This document shows positions 8,509 to 15,440 of a stretch of 33,042 bases of DNA, piece after piece. The notes below the pieces were generated by a model. It was given only the letters and a program-made list of their open reading frames with translations, was not told the origin of the DNA and did no database searches. The position numbers and the translations under genes were made by a program. The stretch comes from Burkholderiales bacterium 68-10 (GTDB lineage: Bacteria > Pseudomonadota > Gammaproteobacteria > Burkholderiales > Burkholderiaceae_C). The stretch lies in assembly GCA_001897615.1 (NCBI GenBank), contig MKTG01000087.1, positions 21,281 through 54,322 of the forward strand, given 5' to 3'. Each line of letters starts with the position of its first letter. The first letter of the stretch is position 1.

Positions 8509-8622
8509 CGTGCGGGGGAGCGTGGGTAGCCCCAGAAAGGCGGAAAACGCGACGGCCGATTGTGCGCGTTTGCTGTGTGGCATTGACCCCGCGCCGCGCC
8601 GCGCGTCTCGCGCCGAGTTCTG

Positions 8623-8781
8623 GCCAATGACGGTGTTGGCCCAGCCGGGCAGGTCTTCGAGGTGCTGCAGGGCTTCGCGCCGCACGGTGGCGGCTTTGAG
8701 GGGCAACACGATGCCGAGTTCCGACAGCAGGCCGCGGATGCGGTTGAGGGTGGCGGTGCGTTGCTGGGCAAAGCCCTGGGG
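8623..8781 (-). pseudogene. Fragment of IS110-family transposase
   Basis: About 53 codons, translated as PQGFAQQRTATLNRIRGLLS, ELGIVLPLKAATVRREALQH and LEDLPGWANTVIG in consecutive pieces. This is the segment that precedes the C-terminal transposase_20 domain of IS110/IS1111 transposases (the RTATLNRIRGLLSE.GI.LP signature). Both the DEDD N-terminal catalytic domain and the C-terminal serine domain are missing, so it is a dead remnant. It has kept an open frame that runs on into the hydrolase gene downstream. Confidence 0.8.
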
Positions 8782-8883
8782 GCAGGTCAAAGCCGACCCG
8801 CCTACGACTGGCGGCTTACTTTCGGCGTTAGCAGGTATCCCCTGCAAGGCTCGCTATCCCGAGAAGGTCTTTTGGCCGCTGCC

Positions 8884-8927
8884 GCTTGCCGGAACTGCGC
8901 CAGCAGCTATCGTTTTGGAAGTGAGTC
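8884..8927 (-). repeat. Dispersed repeat, copy M
   Basis: On the minus strand the copy reads TCACTTCCAAAACGATAGCT followed by GCTGGCGCAGTTCCGGCAAGCGGC. It lies about 100 bp from the IS110 fragment, in the debris-rich gap. Confidence 0.75.
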
Positions 8928-9066
8928 GCGGGTGTTCGCAGACCGGGCCGGGCCGCACCCCACGTCAAGCCCCGCCTTCAGGCCGGGCTGACCCAGCGGG
9001 CGACGGGCCGGGCGGGCGGCCCGGCTGACTTGGCCGGGGGCGGGCGCGCCGCGCTACCATTGCCGC

Positions 9067-9465
9067 ATGACACAACACCCCATCGACGCCTGGCACGCCC
9101 TTGTCCGCTCTCACGACCCGCGCGGGCTGGACGCGCTGCTGGCCGATGACGCGGTGTTCATCTCGCCCATCGTCCACACGCCCCAGCGGGGCAAGGCCGT
9201 CACCCGGGCCTATCTGTCGGCGGCGTTTCAGGTGTTCGTCAACCCGACGTTCCGCTACGTGCGCGAGATTCGCGGCCCGTCGGACGCGATGCTGGAGTTC
9301 GAGACCGAGATCGACGGCATCCTGGTCAATGGCGTGGACATCATCCACTGGGGCGCGGACGGCCGCATTGCCGAGTTCAAGGTGATGGTGCGCCCGCTGA
9401 AGGCGATCGAGCTGATCCACCAGCGCATGGCGGCCCTGCTGACCGCCGCGCCGCGGCCCGCCTGA
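9067..9465 (+). CDS. NTF2-like (SnoaL-type) protein
   Basis: Small cytoplasmic protein of 132 aa with the cone-shaped NTF2-like fold. Its N-terminal helix pattern (WHALVRSHDPRGLDALLADDAVFISPIVHTP) and a strand region ending in DIIHWGADGRIAEFKVMVRP match SnoaL-like/nuclear transport factor 2 family proteins. Members include isomerases, cyclases and binding proteins; no specific reaction can be assigned. No Shine-Dalgarno site is evident, and the ATG lies close to a TACCAT box, so a short or absent leader is possible. It stands alone, convergent with the quinone oxidoreductase gene. Confidence 0.85.
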   Translation: MTQHPIDAWHALVRSHDPRGLDALLADDAVFISPIVHTPQRGKAVTRAYLSAAFQVFVNPTFRYVREIRGPSDAMLEFETEIDGILVNGVDIIHWGADGRIAEFKVMVRPLKAIELIHQRMAALLTAAPRPA

Positions 9466-9549
9466 CGCTGCACGCGCAGGCCCGCCGGGGCCAGGGCGCT
9501 TGTGCCCCCCTTGACGCGCGAGCCGCGACGAACGCGGCAGCGCGCCGGC

Positions 9550-10530
9550 TTACAGCGTCAGGATGGTCGAGCCGGTGGTCTGGCGCGCCTCCAGCGCGCG
9601 GTGGGCGGCCTGCACGTCGTGCAGGGCAAAGCGCTGGTCGATGTGGATTTTGACCTGGCCCGAGCGCACCACGGCAAACAGCTCGTCGGCCATGGCCTGG
9701 CAGCGCTCGCGCGTGGCGATGTGGGTGAACAAGGTGGCGCGCGTGACGTACAGGCACTTGGCCGCCAGCACGGCGGGGGCGAAGGGCGGCACCGGGCCGC
9801 TGGCGTTGCCAAAGCTGGCCATCAGCCCGAACGGGCGCAGGCACTTGAGCGAGCCTTCCCAGGTGTCCTTGCCGACCGAGTCGTACACCACCTTCACGCC
9901 CTGGCCGTCGGTGATCTGGGCGACGCGCTCGGCGAAATCTTCCGCTCTGTAATTGATAGCTGCCTGCGCGCCGTTGGCAAGCGCCAGCGCGCATTTTTCT
10001 GCTGAACCGGCGGTGGCGATGAGGCGATAGCCCAAGGCCTTGGCCCACTGGCAGGCGATCAGGCCCACGCCGCCGGCGGCGGCATGCCACAGGATGTGGT
10101 CGCCCGGCTGCAGGCCTTCGGCCGGCAGGGTGCGGCGCAGCAGGTATTGCGCCGTCAGGCCCTTGAGCATCATGGCGGCGGCGGTGTCGAAGCCGATGTC
10201 GTCGGGCAGCCGACACACCGTCAGCGCCGGCATCACGCGCACCTGGCTGTAGCTGCCGGGCGGGTTGCCGGCGTAGGCGGCGCGGTCGCCGGGCTTGAGG
10301 TGGGTGACGCCCTCGCCCACGGCCTCGATCTCGCCGGCGCCTTCCATGCCCAGGGTCAGGGGCATGGGCAGCGGGTACAGGCCGGTGCGCTGGTAGACGT
10401 CGATGAAGTTCAGGCCGATGGCGTGGTGGCGGATGCGCACCTGGCCGGGGCCGGGCTGGCCCACGGGCAGGTTGACCAGCTTCATTTCCTCGGGGCCGCC
10501 GGGGCGGTCGATCTGGACGGCGATGGGCAT
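9550..10530 (-). CDS. qor: NADPH:quinone oxidoreductase (zeta-crystallin type)
   Basis: Zinc-free medium-chain dehydrogenase/reductase that reduces quinones with NADPH, in the cytoplasm, 326 aa as in E. coli Qor. The N-terminal GroES-like domain contains HAIGLNFIDVYQRTGLYPLP; the Rossmann motif AAAGGVG is at about 150-156; the segment VVYDSVGKDTWEGSLKCL and the ending LEARQTTGSTILTL are typical. The ATG is preceded by the weak site GGAG. The gene diverges from an EamA exporter, with a strong palindromic array between them. Residues about 178-195 (EKCALALANGAQAAINYR) are overlapped by copy J of the dispersed repeat without any insertion relative to E. coli Qor as I recall it. Confidence 0.93.
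   Translation of the reverse strand: MPIAVQIDRPGGPEEMKLVNLPVGQPGPGQVRIRHHAIGLNFIDVYQRTGLYPLPMPLTLGMEGAGEIEAVGEGVTHLKPGDRAAYAGNPPGSYSQVRVMPALTVCRLPDDIGFDTAAAMMLKGLTAQYLLRRTLPAEGLQPGDHILWHAAAGGVGLIACQWAKALGYRLIATAGSAEKCALALANGAQAAINYRAEDFAERVAQITDGQGVKVVYDSVGKDTWEGSLKCLRPFGLMASFGNASGPVPPFAPAVLAAKCLYVTRATLFTHIATRERCQAMADELFAVVRSGQVKIHIDQRFALHDVQAAHRALEARQTTGSTILTL
9949..9999 (+). repeat. Dispersed repeat, copy J (inside qor)
   Basis: Plus-strand copy GTAATTGATAGCTGCCTGCG followed by CGCCGTTGGCAAGCGCCAGCG and an AT-rich end. It is antisense to qor and read in the phase GCA GCT ATC. The GGCAAGCGCC tail matches copy H. Confidence 0.65.
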
Positions 10531-10564
10531 GACGGGGCTCCTGTGCGGCAAATGGGCGTGAGCC

Positions 10565-10612
10565 GCGATGTTGCCACGCCGGCAAGGGTGTTGCCGACCG
10601 TGGCAACATCGC
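10565..10612. promoter_or_regulatory. Nested palindrome in the qor / EamA divergent region, candidate operator
   Basis: Outer inverted repeat GCGATGTTGCCACG (10565-10578) and CGTGGCAACATCGC (10599-10612) is perfect over 14 bp. Inside it lies CGGCAA-GGGTG-TTGCCG (10580-10596). The result is four TTGCC half-sites in 48 bp, with the first and third at a 20-bp interval. It stands 8 bp before the exporter ATG and 34 bp before the qor ATG. A dimeric or tetrameric regulator site fits; no regulator gene is adjacent. Confidence 0.6.
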
Positions 10613-10620
10613 CCCCTCCC

Positions 10621-11520
10621 ATGGCCCCATCGCTGACGCTGAGAACCGCCGCCCTGCTGACCCTGCCGCCCCTGCTGTGGGCCAGCAACGCGGTGATCGG
10701 GCGCATGGTGGTGGAGCTGGTGCCGCCGGCGACGCTGAACTTTCTGCGCTGGCTGCTGGCCTTCTTCATCCTGCTGCCGATGGCCGGCTGGGTGCTGCGC
10801 CCGGGCAGCGGCCTGTGGCCCCACTGGCGGCGCTTTGCCGTGCTGGGCCTGCTGGGCGTGGGGCTGTACAACGCGCTGCAGTACCTGGCGCTGCACACTT
10901 CGACGCCGCTCAACGTGACGCTGGTGGCCTCCAGCATGCCGCTGTGGATGCTGGCGCTGGGGCGGCTGTTCTTCGCCACCCGGGTGACGCGGGCGCAGCT
11001 GCTGGGCGCGCTGCTGTCGATGGCCGGCGTGGCGGTGGTGCTGGCGCGCGGCGATCTGGCCAACCTGGCGCGGCTGCGACTGGTGCCGGGCGACGTGTAC
11101 ATCCTGGCGGCCACGCTGGCCTGGGCGCTGTATTCGTGGCTGCTGGCGCGGCCGGCCGAGCCGGCGGCGATCCGCGCCGACTGGGCGGCGTTCCTGCTGG
11201 CGCAGGTGACTTTCGGGCTGGGCTGGTCGGGCCTGCTGGCGGGCAGCGAATGGCTGCTGACCGACGCGCACATCCGCTGGGGCTGGCCGCTGGCGGGCAC
11301 GCTGGTGTTCGTGGCCTGCGGGCCGGCGGTGCTGGCCTACCGCTGCTGGGGCCTGGGCGTGCAGCGCGCCGGGCCGGCGCTGGCGGGTTTCTTCTCCAAC
11401 CTGACGCCGGTGTTCGCGGCGCTCATGTCCGCCCTGCTGCTGAACGAGGCGCCGCGCCCCTACCACGCGCTGGCGTTCGGGCTGATCGTGCTGTCGATCT
11501 GGGTGTCGTCACGGCGTTGA
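10621..11520 (+). CDS. EamA family (DMT superfamily) transporter
   Basis: Inner-membrane exporter of the drug/metabolite transporter superfamily, 299 aa, made of two EamA repeats with about ten transmembrane helices. The first helix contains LPPLLWASNAVIGR, typical of family members; the second repeat starts near residue 155 (YILAATLAWALYSWLLARP) and includes NLTPVFAALMSALLLNEAP. Exported compound unknown. The ATG was chosen because the first helix begins directly after it; there is no ribosome site and the palindrome ends 8 bp upstream, so a leaderless or hairpin-controlled mRNA is conceivable. It is divergent from qor. Confidence 0.9.
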   Translation: MAPSLTLRTAALLTLPPLLWASNAVIGRMVVELVPPATLNFLRWLLAFFILLPMAGWVLRPGSGLWPHWRRFAVLGLLGVGLYNALQYLALHTSTPLNVTLVASSMPLWMLALGRLFFATRVTRAQLLGALLSMAGVAVVLARGDLANLARLRLVPGDVYILAATLAWALYSWLLARPAEPAAIRADWAAFLLAQVTFGLGWSGLLAGSEWLLTDAHIRWGWPLAGTLVFVACGPAVLAYRCWGLGVQRAGPALAGFFSNLTPVFAALMSALLLNEAPRPYHALAFGLIVLSIWVSSRR

Positions 11521-11544
11521 GCCGGCCCGCCACCGGTCTACACT
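11517..11544 (+). promoter_or_regulatory. Candidate sigma-70 promoter for the hypothetical gene at 11576
   Basis: TTGAGC (11517-11522) and TACACT (11539-11544) with a 16-bp spacer, 31 bp before the ATG. The -35 overlaps the stop codon of the exporter gene. Confidence 0.4.
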
Positions 11545-11575
11545 GGCCATCCCCTATCCGACCACAAAGGCAAGC

Positions 11576-12094
11576 ATGGCCCCGAACCTGAGCGAAGACG
11601 AAATGATGCTGCTGGCCACCCTGCCGCAGGCCATCGGCTCCTGCGTGGCCACGGCGGCGGGCAGCGGCCTGCTGGGCACGGGCAAGGAGCTGTTCGCCTC
11701 CGGCCAGGCGGTGATGGCGGGGCTGAAGGACTACCCCGGCAACGCGCTGATCCAGGCCCTGGTGCCGGACCCGTCGGCCGAGGACAAGTCGGCCGAACTG
11801 GCGCAGGCGCGCGCCACGCGCGACTGGGCGATGGCGCGCCTTCGGAGCAAGGGCATTCACACGCCGGCGCAGATGGCGGCGCTCACGCTGGAAGACGCGC
11901 GCGCCGTGGCGCGGCTGCTGGACAGCCGCGTCGACCCTGCCCAGGCCGCGCAGTACCGCGCCTGGGCGCTGTCGGTGGCCGAGAAGGTGGCGCAGGCCGC
12001 CACCGAGGGCGGTTTTCTGGGCTTTGGCGGCACCCGCCTGAGCGAGGCCGAGCAGGCGCTGATCGCCCAGCTGCGCGAGGCGCTGCGCGCCTGA
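11576..12094 (+). CDS. Conserved hypothetical protein
   Basis: A 172-aa, mostly helical, soluble protein that I do not recognise beyond a conserved-hypothetical look. The N-terminus (NLSEDEMMLLATLPQAIGSCV) includes a mildly hydrophobic helix, followed by a glycine-rich stretch (AAGSGLLGTGKELFASG). The middle has LIQALVPDP, and the C-terminal half carries a TPAQMAALTLEDARAVARLLDSRVD segment and a last helix pair. There is no signal peptide and no transmembrane segment. The codon use is like its neighbours. It is convergent with the MaoC-PTA gene: its TGA directly abuts the other gene's stop (TGATCA at 12092-12097). The conserved, compact packing supports it being a real gene. Confidence 0.75.
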   Translation: MAPNLSEDEMMLLATLPQAIGSCVATAAGSGLLGTGKELFASGQAVMAGLKDYPGNALIQALVPDPSAEDKSAELAQARATRDWAMARLRSKGIHTPAQMAALTLEDARAVARLLDSRVDPAQAAQYRAWALSVAEKVAQAATEGGFLGFGGTRLSEAEQALIAQLREALRA

Positions 12095-13522
12095 TCAGGG
12101 CCGCACCAGCCGGTGGTGCAGGGCCAGGCGCTTGGCCAGCACGGCCGAGGCCAGGTAGGCGTTGGCGCTGTCGTGGCGGTGCGTGACCACGGTGATGGGC
12201 ACGCGCGCGCCCACGATCACCCCCGAGGCGGTGGCGCCGCCCAGGTACAGCAGCTGGCGCGCCAGCATGGAGCCGCTTTCCATGTCGGGCGCCAGCAGCA
12301 CGTCGGCCTGCCCGGCGACGGCCGAGCGCGGGTGCTTGCTTTGCGCGGCGGGCAGCGACACGGCGCTGTCGAAGGCCAGCGGACCGTCGATCAGGCCGCC
12401 GCCGATCTGGCCCGAGTCGACCATCTTGCACAGCGCCGCCGCGTCGATGGTGGAGGGCACGGCGGCGTCGACTACCTCGGACGCCGACAGCACGGCCAGG
12501 CGCGGCTGCTCGATGCCCATCACCCGCAGCAGGTCGATGGCGTTGCGCGCGATGTCGGCCTTGTCGGCCAGCGAAGGCGCGGCGTGCAGCATGGCGTCGG
12601 TCAGCCACAGCGGGCGGGCGTGGCCCGGCACGTCGAGCCGGAACACGTGCGACAGGCGCCGGCTGGTGCGCAGCGCGGGCTGCGCGCGCACGGCGTCGAG
12701 CAGCTCGGGCAGGCCCAGGCTGCCGGCCATCAGGGCCTCCAGCCGGCCGTCGGCCGCCAGCCGCGCCGCCATGCCGGCGGCGGCGTCGCTGTGCGGGGCG
12801 TCGATGACGTCGATGCCGTGCAGGTCGAGCCCAGCCTGTTCGGCGGTGGCGCGGATGCGCTCGATCGGGCCGATCAGCTGCGGCACGATCAGCCCGGCGT
12901 GGGCGGCGCGCAGCGCGCCTTCCAGCACGCCGGCGTGGCAGGGGTGCACCACGCCGCAGCGCACGGCGGGCGTGCCTTCGGCCTGCGCCACCCAGGCCTT
13001 CAGTCGCGCCTCGGGGTCGAACAGGCGCAGCTGCGGCAGCGGCGTGCGCGGCTGGCGCACCTTCTCGGTGGGCGCCAGCACCCTGGCCACGCCGGACAGC
13101 ACCTTCTCGCCATGCTGGTTGCTCACCAGGCAGTCGAGCTCGACGCGCTTCTTGGCCTCGTCCTTGCTCAGCACCGTGACGGTGACCGTGAGCGTGTCGC
13201 CCACCCGCACCGGGCGTGAAAAGCGCAGCGCCTGCTCCAGGTAGATGGTGCCGGGGCCGGGCAGCTGGGTGCCCAGCACGGCCGAGATCAGCGCGCCGCC
13301 CCACATGCCGTGGGCAATGACGCCCTGGAACAGCGTGGCGTCGGCGTACACCGGGTCCAGGTGGGCCGGGTTGGTGTCGCCCGAGACGGCGGCGAAGGCC
13401 TGGATGTCGGCCTGGCTGAGCGTGCGCACCAGGCGCGCGCACTGGCCGAGGCTCAGCTCGTCAAAGGTGATGTTCTCGATGAAGTCATCGCCGCCCGGGG
13501 CGATGCAGGCAACTGCGGTCAT
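12095..13522 (-). CDS. Bifunctional enoyl-CoA hydratase / phosphate acetyltransferase fusion
   Basis: A 475-aa two-domain protein. Residues about 15-155 form a MaoC-like hot-dog hydratase domain with the motif GDTNPAHLD, whose Asp and His are the catalytic pair of R-specific enoyl-CoA hydratases. Residues about 165-470 form a phosphate acetyl/butyryltransferase (PTA_PTB) domain, with typical stretches GPIERIRATAEQAG, DALL-like repeats and LLAPDMESGSMLARQL. It probably links acyl-CoA hydration or short-chain acyl-CoA to acyl phosphate; the joint reaction in vivo is not settled by sequence. An acetate kinase gene often stands next to such fusions but is absent here. The short-chain dehydrogenase upstream on the same strand (39 bp gap) may be co-transcribed and could act on a related acyl substrate. 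Confidence 0.9.
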   Translation of the reverse strand: MTAVACIAPGGDDFIENITFDELSLGQCARLVRTLSQADIQAFAAVSGDTNPAHLDPVYADATLFQGVIAHGMWGGALISAVLGTQLPGPGTIYLEQALRFSRPVRVGDTLTVTVTVLSKDEAKKRVELDCLVSNQHGEKVLSGVARVLAPTEKVRQPRTPLPQLRLFDPEARLKAWVAQAEGTPAVRCGVVHPCHAGVLEGALRAAHAGLIVPQLIGPIERIRATAEQAGLDLHGIDVIDAPHSDAAAGMAARLAADGRLEALMAGSLGLPELLDAVRAQPALRTSRRLSHVFRLDVPGHARPLWLTDAMLHAAPSLADKADIARNAIDLLRVMGIEQPRLAVLSASEVVDAAVPSTIDAAALCKMVDSGQIGGGLIDGPLAFDSAVSLPAAQSKHPRSAVAGQADVLLAPDMESGSMLARQLLYLGGATASGVIVGARVPITVVTHRHDSANAYLASAVLAKRLALHHRLVRP

Positions 13523-13561
13523 GCGGAAAGCTCGGAACAGGCGCCCAGCGCCGGTGGTCGG

Positions 13562-14359
13562 TCAAAAGGTGCCGGGGTAGGCACCGCCATCGGGCAGGAT
13601 ATTCTGGCCCGTGATGTAGCCCGCCTGCTGGCTGCACAGAAAGGCGCAGATGGCGCCAAATTCGTCCGGATTGCCGAAGCGACGCGCCGGCACCTGCGCC
13701 TGCTGCGCGGCGCGCACCGCCTCCAGCGGCTGGCCGGTCTTGAGCGCGGCGCCCTGGAAGGTGGCGGCCAGCCGATCGGTGTCGAACTTGCCGGGCAGCA
13801 GGTTGTTGACGGTCACGCCGCGGGCGGCGATCTGCGGGTTGCGCGCCAGCCCGGCGACGAAGCCCGTCAGCCCCGAGCGCGCGCCGTTGGACAGGCCCAG
13901 GATGTCGATCGGCGCCTTCACCGCGCTGGAGGTGATGTTGACGATGCGCCCGAAGCCGCGCGCCAGCATGCCGTCCAGCGTGGCGCGGATCAGCTCGATG
14001 GGCGTCAGCATGTTGGCATCCAGCGCCTTGATCCAGGCCTCGCGGTCCCAGTCGCGAAAGTCGCCCGTGGGCGGTCCGCCGGCGTTGGTGACCACGATGT
14101 CGAAGTCGGCGCGGTGCGCGAACACGGCCGCGCGGCCTTCCGGCGTGGTGATGTCCTGTGCCACATATTCAACGCTGGCGCCCGCCTGGCCAGCGCCAGC
14201 AGCTCTTATTTTCGTAGCAGCCTCGGCCAGGGCCGGTTCGCCGCGCGCCACCATCAGCACATTCACGCCCTCGCCCGCCAGCGCCCGCGCGCAGCCCAGG
14301 CCCAGCCCCTTGCTGGCGCCGCACACCAGCGCCCATTTGCCTGCAATGCCCAGATCCAT
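13562..14359 (-). CDS. SDR family oxidoreductase with atypical active site
   Basis: Short-chain dehydrogenase/reductase of 265 aa with a good cofactor motif GASKGLG (14-20), an NAG motif (92-94) and the family ending GQNILPDGGAYPG. The usual YxxxK catalytic pair is not found: where it should stand, after the TSS serine (144-145), the sequence reads GLSNGAR, so S157 and R161 replace Tyr and Lys. Such LSNGAR-type SDRs are a recognisable subgroup, often annotated as 3-oxoacyl-ACP reductase-like, and activity may differ. The ATG is supported by GGAGAA upstream; the longer frame starting at 14449 is not. Residues 47-62 are encoded by copy G of the dispersed repeat. It lies 39 bp upstream of the MaoC-PTA gene on the same strand, so an operon is likely. 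Confidence 0.88.
   Translation of the reverse strand: MDLGIAGKWALVCGASKGLGLGCARALAGEGVNVLMVARGEPALAEAATKIRAAGAGQAGASVEYVAQDITTPEGRAAVFAHRADFDIVVTNAGGPPTGDFRDWDREAWIKALDANMLTPIELIRATLDGMLARGFGRIVNITSSAVKAPIDILGLSNGARSGLTGFVAGLARNPQIAARGVTVNNLLPGKFDTDRLAATFQGAALKTGQPLEAVRAAQQAQVPARRFGNPDEFGAICAFLCSQQAGYITGQNILPDGGAYPGTF
14174..14220 (-). repeat. Dispersed repeat, copy G (inside the SDR gene)
   Basis: Minus strand CTGCTACGAAAATAAGAGCT, then GCTGGCGCTGGCCAGGCGGGCGCCAG. It is in the same sense as the SDR gene and is translated as ATKIRAAGAGQAGAS. The CTAC start, AT-rich lead-in and GGGCGCC tail fit the family. Confidence 0.8.
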
Positions 14360-14384
14360 GGTGATTTCTCCTTCAGTGATGGTC

Positions 14385-14476
14385 GGATGACGAAATGATC
14401 TCGCTTGCGCCTCGATGACGCGCCTTCGGCGCATGACGGACGGAATCACCCGGCGGCACGGGTCATTTCGTCATCC
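14385..14476. repeat. 14-bp inverted repeat between SDR and EamA genes
   Basis: GGATGACGAAATGA (14385-14398) and TCATTTCGTCATCC (14463-14476) are a perfect inverted pair enclosing 64 bases, with a small GCGCCTTCGGCGC stem inside near 14420-14432. No T-tract follows, so it is not an obvious terminator. It may be a further repeat element or a transcript-stabilising structure. Confidence 0.6.
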
Positions 14477-14489
14477 ATTCAACGCCAGC

Positions 14490-15440
14490 CTACCCGAGCG
14501 AGCGCCCGGCGCGCCCGAACAGAAAAATGCCCATCACCACCAGCGCCGTGCCGGCGGCCAGCCCGGGCGTGAAGGGCTCGCCCAGCAGGGCGATGCCCAT
14601 GACGATGGTCGACAGGGGCCCGATCATGCCCACCTGGGCGGCCAGGCCGGCGCCGATGCGCTCGACCCCCATCATCACCAGCAGCACCGGCAGCGCCGTG
14701 CACAGGGTCGAGTTGAGCAGCGACAGCCACAGCACCGGGGTGGCCACCTGCGCCGCCTGCCAGGGGTTGACCACCAGGAAATGCGCGATGCAGCAGACGC
14801 TGGCCACCGTCGAGGCCAGCCCCACCAGGCGCAGGCTGCCGATGCGCGCCACGAATTCGCCACTGAAGAACAGGTACAGCGCATACGAGGCCGCCGACAG
14901 GAACACCCAGAACGCGCCCCAGGCGGTGGCGCCGCCCGGCGCGTCGCGCCATTCGACGCCGAACACCAGTAGCGCGCCGCCGTAGCCGACCGCCGTGGCC
15001 AGCAGTTGCCCGGCCGTGATGCGGCGCCCGCGCAGGGCCCAGCCGCACAGCAGCACCAGCGTGGGGGTGAGGTACAGGATCAGCCGCTCCAGGCTGGCGG
15101 TGATGTACTGCAGGCCGATGAAGTCGAACATGCTGGCCAGGTAGTAGCCGCAGATGCCCAGGCCCAGCACGGCCCAGCGCTCGCGGCGCGCCAGCCGGGC
15201 CCGCCCGCGTCCGCCCCACCAGGCCATCAGCAAGAAGAACGGCAGCGCCATCAGCATGCGGTACATCAGCAGCGTGATCGGATCGACGCCCCAGCGGTAG
15301 GCCAGCTTGACGATGATCGCCTTGCCGCTGAAGCCGATGGCGCCCAGGGCCGCCATCAACAGCCCGGTTGCTATCTTGTCAGGAGCTGCTAGCGCTTGAC
15401 TGGCGGGCGCTGCGGCCGGTTTTGATGTGGAACTGCTCAA
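14490..15440 (-). CDS. EamA family (DMT superfamily) transporter
   Basis: Second DMT-type inner-membrane transporter in the window, 316 aa with about ten predicted helices in two repeats (first helix IATGLLMAALGAIGFSGKAI; conserved TLLMYRMLMALPFF and SLERLILYLTPTLVLLCGW). Substrate unknown. The start chosen is a TTG at 15440 that overlaps the stop of the DUF3422 gene as TTGA and has GGAAAG at proper spacing, so the two genes are coupled; a longer frame reaching 15512 lies inside the upstream gene and is less likely. With this start, residues about 7-26 (KPAAAPASQALAAPDKIATG) come from copy C of the dispersed repeat, an Ala/Pro-rich tail before the first helix. If translation really starts at an inner ATG (residue 29 or so), the repeat would be untranslated. 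Confidence 0.85.
   Translation of the reverse strand: MSSSTSKPAAAPASQALAAPDKIATGLLMAALGAIGFSGKAIIVKLAYRWGVDPITLLMYRMLMALPFFLLMAWWGGRGRARLARRERWAVLGLGICGYYLASMFDFIGLQYITASLERLILYLTPTLVLLCGWALRGRRITAGQLLATAVGYGGALLVFGVEWRDAPGGATAWGAFWVFLSAASYALYLFFSGEFVARIGSLRLVGLASTVASVCCIAHFLVVNPWQAAQVATPVLWLSLLNSTLCTALPVLLVMMGVERIGAGLAAQVGMIGPLSTIVMGIALLGEPFTPGLAAGTALVVMGIFLFGRAGRSLG
15368..15424 (+). repeat. Dispersed repeat, copy C (N-terminal codons of the EamA gene)
   Basis: TTGCTATCTTGTCAGGAGCT, then GCTAGCGCTTGACTGGCGGGCGC and TGCGGCCGGTTTT. It is one of the longest copies and shows the tail GCGCTTGACTGGCGGGCGC clearly. It is antisense to the EamA gene, read in the phase GCA GCT CCT. Confidence 0.8.

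Larger units (their letters stand above)
8509..9066. other. 558-bp intergenic stretch with IS remnant and repeat copy
   Basis: Apart from the IS110 fragment (8623-8781) and repeat copy M (8884-8927), I see no supported gene here. The part after 8940 is very GC-rich, with a small GCCGGGC/GCCCGGC stem near 9009-9027, just ahead of the NTF2-like gene. The stretch looks like insertion-sequence debris. Confidence 0.6.
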
